Below are positions 54,195 to 64,000 of a DNA stretch of 64,000 bases, piece after piece (position 1 is the first letter of the stretch; every line of letters starts with the position of its first letter). The stretch spans positions 558,001 to 622,000 of the forward strand of contig VZRZ01002180.1 in the NCBI GenBank assembly GCA_013398175.1, written 5' to 3'. Made by a program: the position numbers and the translations under genes. The notes beneath the pieces are model-generated. The model saw only the letters and a program-made list of their open reading frames with translations, was not told the origin of the DNA and ran no database searches. The stretch is from Climacteris rufus. Taxonomy: Eukaryota; Chordata; Aves; Passeriformes; Climacteridae.

Positions 54195-57100
54195 CGTGCT
54201 CCCTTTGCTGGCCCATTGGCACCTGGGCCCAGGCTTGGGACTGCAGCACAAGATAACGTTTGTTCTTTCAGGCTTTTAATTGAGACTTTGAACGGAGGCT
54301 TTCACTGAATCCTTTGTGTGGCACTGGGTGAAGGTCAGCCCAGAAAACAAAACAAAGGCAAGCACCAAATGGATGCACAGCACATGCAGATCAGCCGTCA
54401 AAAAACAACTGTCCTTTGTTCACTTCTTTCTTCACCGATATATGCAGCCATTCCCACTTTGCTTATTCCAGCAATTCTGTAGACCCTTATATTTTTTTCC
54501 AGCCTTCCTACAGCTGGAGGTAGTAATTTTATTTCTTACCATTTGGTTATTATTTCTGCTTCTGTTTAGCCCTGCTATGCATTTGGATTCTTTTAACAAG
54601 TCTTCTTTCATCAGTAATATCTCAGATGCTGCATTGCCTGATTTAGGAATCAAACAAAAAATCAGCTCTTTCCTCACATTTCCTTTTAACGTTTCCCATG
54701 TTCTTTCTTTCTCATACTGTTTCTTGGTTTTCTCTCCAGTCGTCTTCTGCTGCTAATTCAATCTTTATTGCCTAAGTTTTTCTTTAGGTAGCTTCTACCT
54801 CAACTCTTTAAGATTAAAAGTTAGCTAGTAGGCAGGAGGAACAGCAGGGTTTTCAAAAAATGCTTTCAGAGTTACTTGCATCCCCTGTAGGTGTTTCTGA
54901 GGGCTCGTCTGTGCAGCAGCTCTAGCCTCCCAAAGAGGGGGTACAGGTGAGAGAGGGGCATGTACCATCCCTTTCACCATATGCAACGCTGTGTTTAGTG
55001 ATGATCAGAAATGCTTTTGAAGCAGAGAGCCTTATCAAGCTCTGGTTCTGACCAGAACATTTTTACCATTCTGAGCAGGAGATGCCCTCAGGCCCATAAG
55101 GTCTGGGTGAGTTAAAGTGCTGCCTGTGGAGGTTGCTTATTGAAAGAATATGATGGTAACTATAAGGCCTATTTTCTAATGGCCAAGAGTAAGGAGTGGT
55201 GAGAAAATATAAAGAATGACTTTTTGTTGTTTTAATGTGTGTTAAGAAAATAACTGTCTTGCTATGGCATAAAATGGAGTAATTTGGAGCTTGGGTTTAT
55301 GTATCTGCTATGCTTTGATCTCAACAATTTTTTTTTTTTAATAGATTTTTCTCTCTGTGTTCAGTGGTTACTTGTGAGATCTGTTGAAGAATCTTGACTC
55401 TCCTTTTGCTAGCCTTTTGGTTTAGTTCAACTAAAGCTGAGATCATCATCAGCTCCTGAGATCATCTCAGGAATCTAGCCTTGATATCCTAGTTTAGGTC
55501 TCTCTATACTGAATAAGAGGGCAAAGAGACAACTATTTTTATGTGCTCTCTCAGAAAACTGGGTCATAGTGACACTCGGGGAGCACAGGAACTCTTCCAT
55601 GCTCTAGTGCTTTATAAATGCTTGGTGAAAGTCCAAAAGAAAAGTCTTGTCAAGTTCAGTTTAGTATAGAGAGGATAAAAAAGGACCACTTCTGGGCCCT
55701 GGAAATGGTTAACAGTGTTTTGTGCAGTATGGATCAATACCAAATGTTTGAGGTTTAATAGATACATTAAAAATCTGAAGGACGGAATGGATAATGAAGT
55801 GGTAACCCAGTCTGTCAGATCACAGTTGTTCAGGTTCATTAAGACTGCTGAGGAGGATTTCAGAAGGCACCAGCGACAGCTGAGTGAAACAGCTGAGCAA
55901 TTCTGCAGAATAGTGACATCAGCAATGTAGTATAAGGCAGTGCAGTGAGGGCTGACAAAATAGTGCTTAAATTTGTTAAGTTTCGTGCTTTTTTAGGAGC
56001 ATCGTCTGCATGTTGCTGGAGTCAGTGCTGAATGCGTTAGATGAGTCAGGAGTGGTAATTAAAAGTCTAAACTTAAAGACTGTGTGAATGAGGATATACG
56101 TAAGAAGTCATGCAAGAGAGATCTCTCTGTAAAATTGTTAATTTTATCCTTCTTTTGGATACCATGTTTGGTTTTATGGCTCATACAGGGTGATTTTCAG
56201 ATTCCTGAAATTTCGCTTAAAAATTACAGAGCAGTAGGTAGAGAGCTATTACTGTTTTAACAGTAGGAAAACATCTGTCGTAGGATTTAGTTTACTGTTT
56301 CCTGTAAAAAAGTGCTCAGTAAAATTCAAATGTAAAAAATATGTGAAATGGACAGGAGGAAATAATTCATCTACTGAGTTGTTTAATTGTGGGAACCCCT
56401 GGTTCCAGGTACTGTCATTTATTTGGGGAGGTAGCTTTTTGGTTGCTGCATTTGCTGATAGTCATACTCATTGGGAGAAAAAGTGAAAATATGCCAGTCC
56501 TTGAGGATCTCAAAAGAACTGTTTCTGTCTGGAACAAGGGCATTTCCTTTTAAGGTGCAGTGTACACTGGTGGCAATGTGTGCACTTGGTTTTCTAGTGC
56601 TTCCTCTAAGATGCTTGACCAGCATGAGGGAGGCAGCAGATTTGGTGAGTTGCTGACCTGTTGTGCTGTGGCATTTCCTGTGTTCCCATCCTCACAGCTA
56701 ATCCCCACACAGGCGAGACCAAAGGACAGAGTTTGAAAGAATTTTGATCCACTGTGGGAAGCAGGGTTCTTTGCATCTACCTCATGCAGGTGGAGCATAC
56801 TGGCAGAGTGTACTAGTAGAGCTTCTTCATGTGTTGGGGTGTAAAATATTTCAATTTCAATTTAAAGTACGTCTTCTTAAAGGTACTCCAGCCATACTGA
56901 AAACTCTGCTTTCTACCACAGGGAGCAAAATGACCCAGTAAACTCTCAACTGCTAAGTCTTTGGAGCGTCTAACCTTTCCTTTTTAAAACCACTTTGGCA
57001 CTAATTTAATTGATTCCATGCCTGGCCTTTTCATCAGTTCTCTCCTAGCCAGGAAAAACTGGGCTGTTAAAGGCTGCTGCAGTACCATGGGACTTGTGTT

Positions 57101-58876
57101 CAGTGTTGTAAGTTCTTATTTTAACCTGAAGTTATCTGCCAGTCATCGCTATTGGTTTCAAAAGCTGTAACCACTGCAGTACCGTCTTTGGGCCGAAAAT
57201 CTTTTAATGGTTACAGCAGTCAATATAAATGAGAGAGAGTGTACTATGTCTTTGGGTTATGTTGCTAATTATCACTTCACCTTTCAAGAATTTTATCTGC
57301 TGACTAGATTCTTGCTGAATATTTGCTGCAGCATCTCCAGCCACACTGCAAACGTGTTCTGGCTAAAATAAAGAGGATAGTGAAGAACATGTGCTCAAGG
57401 CTTTCAACAGCTGTGTTTTGTGCTTTGAAAAGGAGTATTTTTCTCTGCATTTAAAAAATTTCCACCTTATAAGACAGCATCTAAGTTTATCATTGTTTGT
57501 TGGTTTTTTTTTTTGTTTCTTTTGTTTCTCATTTGCTTACTCTCTCCTGCCAAATCTCCTCTAGTGTCAGATTTTTTTAGTGCTTCTATCTTTCCGTGCA
57601 TTTGCTGTTTGCTGCCTGCTGCCAGAGAACAGGCAGGCTTTGTTTTTGAGGGGGTGGGGTGTTGGTGTGATTGATTACAATATAGCATTAACATTAGTCA
57701 AATTAATTTGGTAGTAGCAGATTTCTATGAAAAAAACCCAAACCCTCCTCCCTTCTTGTTTTGTGGTCCTAGCGACAAAATATGTTAGAGGATTCTTCTG
57801 TGGTTTTAAAATATCACATGCTTTCCAGTGAGCTATAATTTAAGGGAGCCTCTTTTAGTAGTTGAAATCTAAAAAGACAATTGTTTTACCTACTGGTTTT
57901 TTGAGGGAGGGAGTTCTGTTGGTTGCCTTGGTTTTCCTGTTAAGACTTGCTGATTTCATTCAAATGCTGTTTCCTGGGTTGTTGTATTAGTAAGTGTGGC
58001 ATTGGGTAATGATTCTGTCTTGCATTAGGTAACACTGAAAATATTGTTTGTTACTCATTTTAGGTTTTAGGATTCTTTTTTAGAATGCGGTAAGCGGAGA
58101 TGCTTAAAAGATGGATAACCACTGAGAAGAACTGGATGATCAAAGATCCTTAATCGTATCCACAGAATAAACTGTTGAAGATCATGGTTTTGAGAGTCAA
58201 ACCTAGGAATATTTGCTTCAGACTCAGTTGCAGTCAGTGTAAAAAAGATAACTGGAACTGCTTGCTCAGTTGTAGGGTGACAGTGAGACACCAATATAAT
58301 ACAGCTTGTTGCTTTTAAAGGAAAGTTATGTAAGTTAGAGTAAATGTAGAGGAGTCCTCTAATAGGATTAAAGGGACAGGAAGGGCAGATGTACAAAAGA
58401 ACACTAGAAGAGTGTGGTTTTTTAAAAGCCAGTGGAATGAGATTTGAAGGAGGGGAGGTATGTTTTCTGCTAATACATCGGGGTGTAAGCAACAGGAGTT
58501 AAAAAAATAAGAAAGGATATTTAAGCTTGCAGACAACATTAGCACAAAAACAGATGGGCATTACTTGTTGGGATTTTACTGAACATAATACCCTGATCAT
58601 GTTTCTTCTTGTGATTTCTTAAAGAACCAGGAGATTTGTTCAGGTAAGTCAAGCGGAACTTATTAGCATACTGCAAGTAAGTTGTTATTAGCGGAGCACT
58701 AATGTGTCAAAATTTCTAGTATTAAGATTCATAAAGAAATGTAAGTTGGTATCTTTCTGATGTTCCTTAATCTGGTTTCTTCTGAGGCCATGGGGTTCGT
58801 GGGTTATATTCCTAGTGTAGTGTCTAGGTGCTTCCTGCTTTGTGAAGTTGGTTCTTGTAGAGGTAATCATGATGAC
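54195..58876. other. Intron 1 segment, no gene recognised
   Basis: AT-rich intronic sequence. A short frame at 55787-55930 starts in good context but is unrecognised. A consensus donor (gttcag then gtaagt) lies at about 58644 with no defined exon in front of it. Confidence 0.55.
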
Positions 58877-59025
58877 CAACACTGAGATTAGCTCAGCTCA
58901 TTGGAGCATGGTTCTAGTAAAGCCAAGGTTGCAGGTTTGATCCTTCTCTGGGCTATTTACTGAAGATTGGACTTGATGATCCTTGTGGGTCCCTTCCAAC
59001 TCAGAATATTCTATGATTCTGTAGT
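58877..59025 (+). mobile_element. tRNA-derived SINE with CR1-like tail (TguSINE1-type)
   Basis: The left half resembles a tRNA: an A-box-like ttagctcagctc at about 58888 and a B-box-like ggtttgatcc at 58934-58943 (consensus ggttcgannc, with the CpG decayed to TpG). The right half carries the bird CR1 3' signature, ttggacttgatgatccttg, then gggtcccttccaactcag and attctatgattctgt. This two-part structure is that of TguSINE1, known from zebra finch and other passerines, whose tail recruits CR1 machinery. A possible 6-base duplication, gatgac, flanks it (58871-58876 and 59026-59031). It is the best clue to the host clade. Confidence 0.85.
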
Positions 59026-59031
59026 AGATGA

Positions 59032-60264
59032 CTATAGTTTCTACAGCTACAGACTCCAGTTGCTGAGTGCTGATAGCTGATTTTAGCCTCTAAAATTTGG
59101 AATCCACTGTAACTGGTACAGGCGAGACTGAACTATACTCTTCAGCGTATACACCACTTTTGACCACGTTCTTTTTTAGCCTTTTTTGCTTTCTCTCATG
59201 TGTTGTTGTGTGTGTGTGTGTGTACGTGTGTGTCCCCATTTTAGCATATTCCTTTCCTCCTCTGGAGTTTCCCTCTAGTGATGGGGAAAGGGCTGTGACA
59301 AAGGAAGGGAATCCCAGGCCCTGACTCGGGAGTACCCAAGGATATATGCAAGCTAATGTAGAGTTTGACAGAGGAGCCTGTGTTCAGCTCAATGTGCGCA
59401 CAAAGGAAGAAAAAGGGATCTTTAGATCATTGCTTCCTCAGTGTATGATGGAGATTGATCTTAGGCTGTACTGTATTTTGTACTGGTCTGTTTGGATGCA
59501 TGTGCATGCATGAAGTTATATAGAGAGAATATATATGGTGTGTTTGTGATGTACACTATCAATAAGGCAGCTTTTGTTTTAGTACCAACCTCTGTCATGT
59601 GCTGCAGGGGGAGATGTGGGGTGGAGGAACAGAACCGCTGCCTTGTTTGGGGAGTGCATGTGGTATTTTCACTAGGCCTTCCTCCTGTAACTCCATGCTG
59701 CTGTAACATCACTGCTGATGCAGCACTGGTTTATCCATCAACTTCAGCTCTTCTAAAAATTCTCGTTTACATTTTCCCTGCCACTAGTTTCTCATATTTG
59801 CTCTCTGCCATGCTTGAGGTATCAGGCACTTCTTGCTGTTCTTAATGCTCATTAAAGGGCTGTGTAATGGTGCTGTAAGGTGATGAGTTTGAGTAAAGGC
59901 ATGCCTAGGTGCATGTACACATGACACGTCTGTGCACCCTAGATACACGTGCATTCTCGGTGCATTCCAGATGTCTGTAGGCATCACACATGCGAGAGGA
60001 ATTGTCTCACTGAAAGAGCCTGCAGTTGTATTAGTCTGTTCAGAGTGTTTGGGCTGGTCCCGAGCATATAATATGGGTTCAAGTGCTAGAGAAATTTGTT
60101 AGAGAGAAAAAGTATTCAAGGCCACAGTATTACCTTTGTCTTTCTTCCAGCAGTGTTTCAACTTTGGTGATAGTAGCAAGACTACTGCTGCAAGAACTTG
60201 TGCATGTGTGTGAAAACAGTGCTGCATGCACAAGTCCAGCTATTTAGATTTGCGTGAAGATTGT
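59032..60264. other. Intron 1 segment between SINE and LTR
   Basis: Intronic sequence with a TG dinucleotide repeat at 59201-59233 and only chance open frames. Confidence 0.6.
59201..59233. repeat. (TG)n microsatellite, interrupted
   Basis: A TG run interrupted by a T insertion near its start and an acg near its end. It is likely polymorphic. Confidence 0.9.
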
Positions 60265-60270
60265 CTGGTG

Positions 60271-61428
60271 GTGTTGGTTTTGCAGGGTTTGTTTTTTTTT
60301 TTGGTAGTGAGGGGGCCACAAAGATGGCTTCTGTGGAAACTGCTGGAAGCTTCCACAGACATCCAGCAGAGCCAATCCCTGATGGCTCTGAAGATGGACA
60401 TGCTGCTGGCTGTGGCTGGGCCGATTAGAGATGGAGGTAACGCCTCTGTGATAACCTATTTATGAAGAAATCAAAACAAAGTTGGTTGCACAGTTTTAAC
60501 TCCAGTTAGACAGAGGAGTGAGAACATGGGAGAGAAACAACAGTGGAGACACCAAGGTCAGTGAAGAAGGAGGGGGAGGAGGTGCTCCGGACACTAGATC
60601 TGAGACATTCCTGCAGCCTGTGGTGAGGACTATGGTAAAGCAGCATCCCCCTGCAACCATGGAGGCCCACAGGGATGCACAGATCCACCCGCAGCCGTGG
60701 GGAACGTGCCCACCCCAGAGCGGGGAGGGGGATGCCTAGAGGGGACTGTGATCCGGTGGCAGTCAACAGTGGATAAAGAGGCCTTGCTCCCGGGCCTGGT
60801 GGGAGTCATCAGGAATAAAAAGGCCTTGTCCCCAAGCTGGACCAGCCCGTCCTTGGAAGGACTGCACCCTGTGGTGGAGTGACCCACAGCAGCAGTATCG
60901 GGTGGGACTGTTTGTTGGTGGGAGGGATTCACATTGCAGCAGTTTGGGAAGGGGATGCCACAGTGCTTGCAGGGAATCGAGTCCTTCTCCCTGAGCAGTG
61001 GAAGAAATCCCAGGTGATGAACTGACCAAAAAAGCCCCCACTCCTGTCTTCCTGCGTTGTTGATTGGAAGGAGAGAGGGGCTGGGGGAAAAAGTGNGATG
61101 AACTGACCAAAAAAGCCCCCTCTCCTGTCTTCCTGCGTTGTTGATTGGAAGGAGAGAGGGGCTGGGGGAAAAAGTGTTTTAAGGGCTCATTTTACTTCTC
61201 ATTATCCTCCTCTGATTTTGTTAGCAATAAGTTCACTTAATCTCTTCAAGTTGAGCCTGCTTTGCCCTTGATGGTAATTGGTTAATTTTTTTTTTCTCCC
61301 GGTCCTTATCTCAACTTCGTGAACTCTTCATTAAGAGTTTCTCTCCTCTGTCCAGCTGCAGAGCAGGGGAGGGTGAGTGAGCAGTAATTCATGGGTGCCT
61401 GGCATCTGGCCAGCCTCAAACCATGGCA
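60271..61428 (+). mobile_element. Solo LTR of an avian endogenous retrovirus, about 1.16 kb
   Basis: The element begins (g)tgttggttttgcagg at 60271-60272 and ends ccatggca at 61428. The flanks share ctggtg (60265-60270 and 61429-61434), a candidate 5- or 6-base target duplication. In + orientation it shows a TATA-like ctatttatgaag at about 60460, a GC-rich R-like central part with repeated short G-rich units, a degenerate polyadenylation signal (gcaataagttc at about 61226) and a U5-like tail. The layout matches a long LTR class common in birds, which I recognise by pattern; family is not assigned firmly (5 bases would suit ERVL, 6 ERVK). It contains the 80-base duplication at 61016-61176 around a single N, so its true length may be about 81 bases shorter. 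Confidence 0.82.
61016..61176. repeat. 80-base direct duplication around a single N, probable assembly artefact
   Basis: Bases 61016-61095 and 61097-61176 are the same 80 bases, starting gatgaactgacc and ending aaaaagtg. They differ at one position (A at 61040, T at 61121) and are separated only by the N at 61096. A perfect end-to-end repeat joined by one N is what results when two overlapping contig ends are placed side by side and not merged. Confidence 0.85.
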
Positions 61429-61434
61429 CTGGTG

Positions 61435-63621
61435 CAAAGGGGAAGATTGGAGCTGCTGTTTTTACTTTCAATAGGTGCATGTTCTAATTCACTTTTAAAT
61501 TTTACTTCGTGGAATGAGTGTCCTTTCTGTAAAGTGGGTGCGTACTTAGCAGACAAGCAGAGTTTCCAAAGGACGATCCTGGGGAACCCAAACATTGTAA
61601 ATGCCAAGTTGGATTCATTAGAAGTGTTGTGGGTGATCATGCAGCCCCAGGGAAGGCAAAACTCCTGTAACGTTGAAGGAAGATTTCCTAGAATGAGGCC
61701 TGTCAGGGAACACAGAAATTGTTCGCTGTGTGTATAGCAAACCCCCAGCCCTTAGTGTTGAGATCATGGCTACTGTGTAACTAGAGCTGTAGCAAAGCAT
61801 TCCCTTTACCTTACACTTGTAAATTAACCTACTGTAGTATGACTTTGCTGCATAACAACCGCCACAGACCTGTAACCAAAAGTGATGTTTGTTGGTTGTA
61901 TAACCCAGATATTTACTTGTCCTCTTGAAACACTTACACAGAGCCGTTTTAGGCTTGCTTGGACTCTGTCACTGCCAGGTTTGTTGTAGGACCAGGGCTT
62001 GCAGCATAGGGAGATGGTGACTTGCATTTCATTCAGGCCTAAGCACCTGGTGTGTTGATTTAGGGGAGCACCTATGAGAACTGCATGTTCCAGCATAGCG
62101 TGGGTGAGTCCAAAAGTGCTGTGTTTCGAGTTTTATGGATTATGTGTCTTCTGTGCTTCAAACTATTTCAGAATGCAGAAGTGCTTTGTGGCAAAATTCC
62201 CCTTTTCTTTCTGCACCTCCATTTCTGCATATTGGTCTCATTTTGATGATTACAAAACAATTTTTTGCAGTAAAGGCAATTTTAAATGTTTCTTTCTTTT
62301 AAAAGAAAATCTCCAAACACCTAAAAATGTTTCTCCAAAACAGCAGCATCTGTCTCTCATCACACACTATTCGTATTTCTTCTGTGTTTTCCTGATGCTT
62401 AGCATATCTTCACCAGGCAAAGGAAAACCTGGCAGTGGGAGTGAGATTCTGACACAGTGACCTCGTTCTGAGCATTACCTTCTTTGTCAGTGGTAGCAGA
62501 AGCTGAAGCAGCTCTGCTGGCCCTCACTACTTGGAGCAGTTTGACATTTTCTGTCTGGCATTGTTTCAGGGCTCACTTTGTTTTAAGCCCAAATGGTGAA
62601 TGGGATAATGAAAAACAAGCTTACAAGAACTTGTCCACTGCTTCTAATTTTTTGATAAACAGTTTGCAGCAGCAGAACTTTGATCCACTGTACAACAGAG
62701 CTGCTTGTTACATTCAGATCTGCAGCATTCATCAGGACTGACAAAGGAGAGTAAATCTTTCTTTTTAAACAGTAGACCCAAAACTGGTAAGTGACATGAT
62801 AAATAGTGAATAGTTGAAGAAAATACTGCTCCGTGTGTCTGTCTGCCCGCATACGTCTGTGCATTTATGTTTCTGTGTATAGGGGGAGTTGTGTATTACA
62901 TCAAGAAGATCTGTTAGGGGTGATTTTGTTGTCTTGACTAGAGGGTTAAATCTTTAACTCGTCTTTGCTAATGCATGTAAATAGCTTTCTTGTCCACTTA
63001 ATGAGAAGGCTGGCTTGTTATCCTGTACAATGCAGCTGGGCACTGTTCCAGAAGCATAGGCACTTCGTTTCAAAGACAAAGAAGCCAGCGCAGACACAGG
63101 GAGAAACCTGGAACATTGCGCTGTGGATTTTTTCAGAGCGATGACTCATTTCAGTTCACAAAGGATTCTGGGCAGGGTAGTGAGAAGTCAGGTTGGCTGA
63201 TCCATTCCTATGACTTCACTTTGCAGAGAGCCAGGGAGAAGAGGAGTGACACTGCAGAATCCTGAGGCACTGCAGTGGAGAGGTGCTTTGCAAAGACTGT
63301 GAGTGCCTTCGGAACAGGGGGTGGTGTCAGAACGTGATTCCAGCCATTCCATGAAAACAGGGCAAAAGGAGAGAGATGTTTTCAAAACACTGTGTGGGAG
63401 TTATATTTGTAGTCCCTTTTAGATTCTTCTCCACCTCCTCTGTGATTTCTTAACCATTTATTTCTTGTGCTTATGTCAGAATTGTGTGAAATAGTGTTCC
63501 TTTCAGTGGACCTGCATAGATATCTGCATTTTTTTCTTCAGTATGCCCCTATTTTCTGCTTTAAGAGGTGGGTGTTCAGCATATTAATACCTAAAAGCAT
63601 GCTTTGTTTTTCTTCTTTCAG
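61435..63621. other. Intron 1 segment before the candidate exon
   Basis: AT-rich intronic sequence with chance frames (longest 128 codons at 62074-62460, unrecognised). It ends in the pyrimidine-rich tract that forms the acceptor at 63621. Confidence 0.55.
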
Positions 63622-63755
63622 GTCCTGTGGCACTGACCTATGCTGCTTTCAGCCAGCTTCCACAGTGATATAAAGCCCCAATATGCACATTGTTGTTACA
63701 TCACAGCTTCTCTGGATACTGTACTGGAGCATGGAACCAGACCAGAGGGGTTCAG
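63622..63755 (+). CDS. Candidate alternative STOX2 first coding exon (coding part 63683-63755)
   Basis: This block has the marks of an exon. A pyrimidine tract, ttttcttctttcag, ends at 63621, and the consensus donor ttcag then gtaagt lies at 63756. An in-frame TAA (63671-63673) precedes an ATG at 63683 with A at -3. The ATG opens 24 codons plus one base to the donor, reading MHIVVTSQLLWILYWS then MEPDQRGS: a hydrophobic first part and a short charged part. The junction is phase 1, the same as STOX2 exon 1 at 15179, so splicing to STOX2 exon 2 would keep the frame and replace the basic 55-residue start. I infer an alternative N-terminus; a chance pairing of splice sites is possible, and an upstream untranslated exon would be needed (the CpG island at 50 kb is a candidate). 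Confidence 0.45.
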
Positions 63756-64000
63756 GTAAGTCCCCCTTTTTTAACATATTGTGTGCCAGGAATATAGACA
63801 TGGACATTTATTAAAAAATGCATTTGAAAAACATTGTTTGGGGAAACACATTCTAAAGCACACAATATATTAAAAAAACACAGTCCCGCCCTCCTCCTTC
63901 CCAGGATAAGCAGCGCTACAGAAATCTCCTCAACTGAATCCTTTGGGAAAGTTCCGTGCTCCAGCAGAAACTTTTTATGATCATAGTTGTAACACGTGCT
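63756..64000. other. Intronic sequence to the window edge
   Basis: AT-rich sequence beginning with the consensus donor gtaagt. No further exon is visible before the window ends. Confidence 0.6.

Larger units (their letters stand above)
15180..64000 (+). other. STOX2: STOX2 intron 1 (5' part; continues beyond the window)
   Basis: The intron begins with gtttgt at 15180. I did not find the following exon (Asp-Val start, leading into the winged-helix domain) anywhere to the right edge, so the remaining 48.8 kb is read as one long first intron. A long first intron is also typical of mammalian STOX2. Within it lie transposon remnants, a second CpG island and one candidate alternative exon, listed separately. 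I saw no other gene nested on either strand. Confidence 0.8.

Noticed and set aside
58643..58650. Consensus splice donor gttcag then gtaagt
   Set aside because: No convincing acceptor and open frame define an exon in front of it. It shares ttcaggtaagtc with the donor at 63756, but that alone is not evidence.
63669..63674. TATAAA motif as a promoter for the alternative ATG
   Set aside because: It lies only 9 bases before the ATG, too close to direct a start upstream of it, and it sits inside the candidate exon.

Overview
This is vertebrate, almost certainly avian, nuclear DNA, and probably from a passerine. The signs are AT-rich non-coding sequence with short isolated open frames, two CpG-rich islands, bird-type solo LTRs, and a tRNA-headed SINE with a CR1-like tail of the kind called TguSINE1 in zebra finch. 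There are no operons, rRNA or tRNA genes, CRISPR arrays or phage genes.

The one gene recognised with confidence is STOX2 (storkhead-box 2) on the + strand. Its first coding exon (ATG at 15014, splice donor after 15179) sits at the 3' edge of a CpG island that starts near 13735. That island is interrupted by a 982-base assembly gap (13983-14964), so the core promoter and most of the 5' UTR are missing. The winged-helix exon is not in the window, so 15180 to the right edge is read as STOX2 intron 1. Bases 1 to about 13.7 kb lie upstream and hold no recognisable gene.

Intron 1 holds four LTRs read as solo: one at about 29.1-29.9 kb on +, two related ones at 32001-32325 and 35227-35629 on the minus strand with different 4-base target duplications, and a 1.16 kb one at about 60271-61428 on +. 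It also holds one SINE (58877-59025) and several simple repeats. The LTR at 60.3 kb contains an 80-base duplication around a single N that looks like an assembly error.

The most interesting signal is a possible second STOX2 start. A second CpG island at 50020-50470 ends in a good splice donor. Some 13 kb further on, an exon-like block (63622-63755) has a pyrimidine-rich acceptor, an ATG preceded by an in-frame stop, 24 codons, and a consensus donor in the same phase (1) as STOX2 exon 1. Together they could form an alternative promoter and alternative N-terminus. This is an inference from sequence and needs transcript data.
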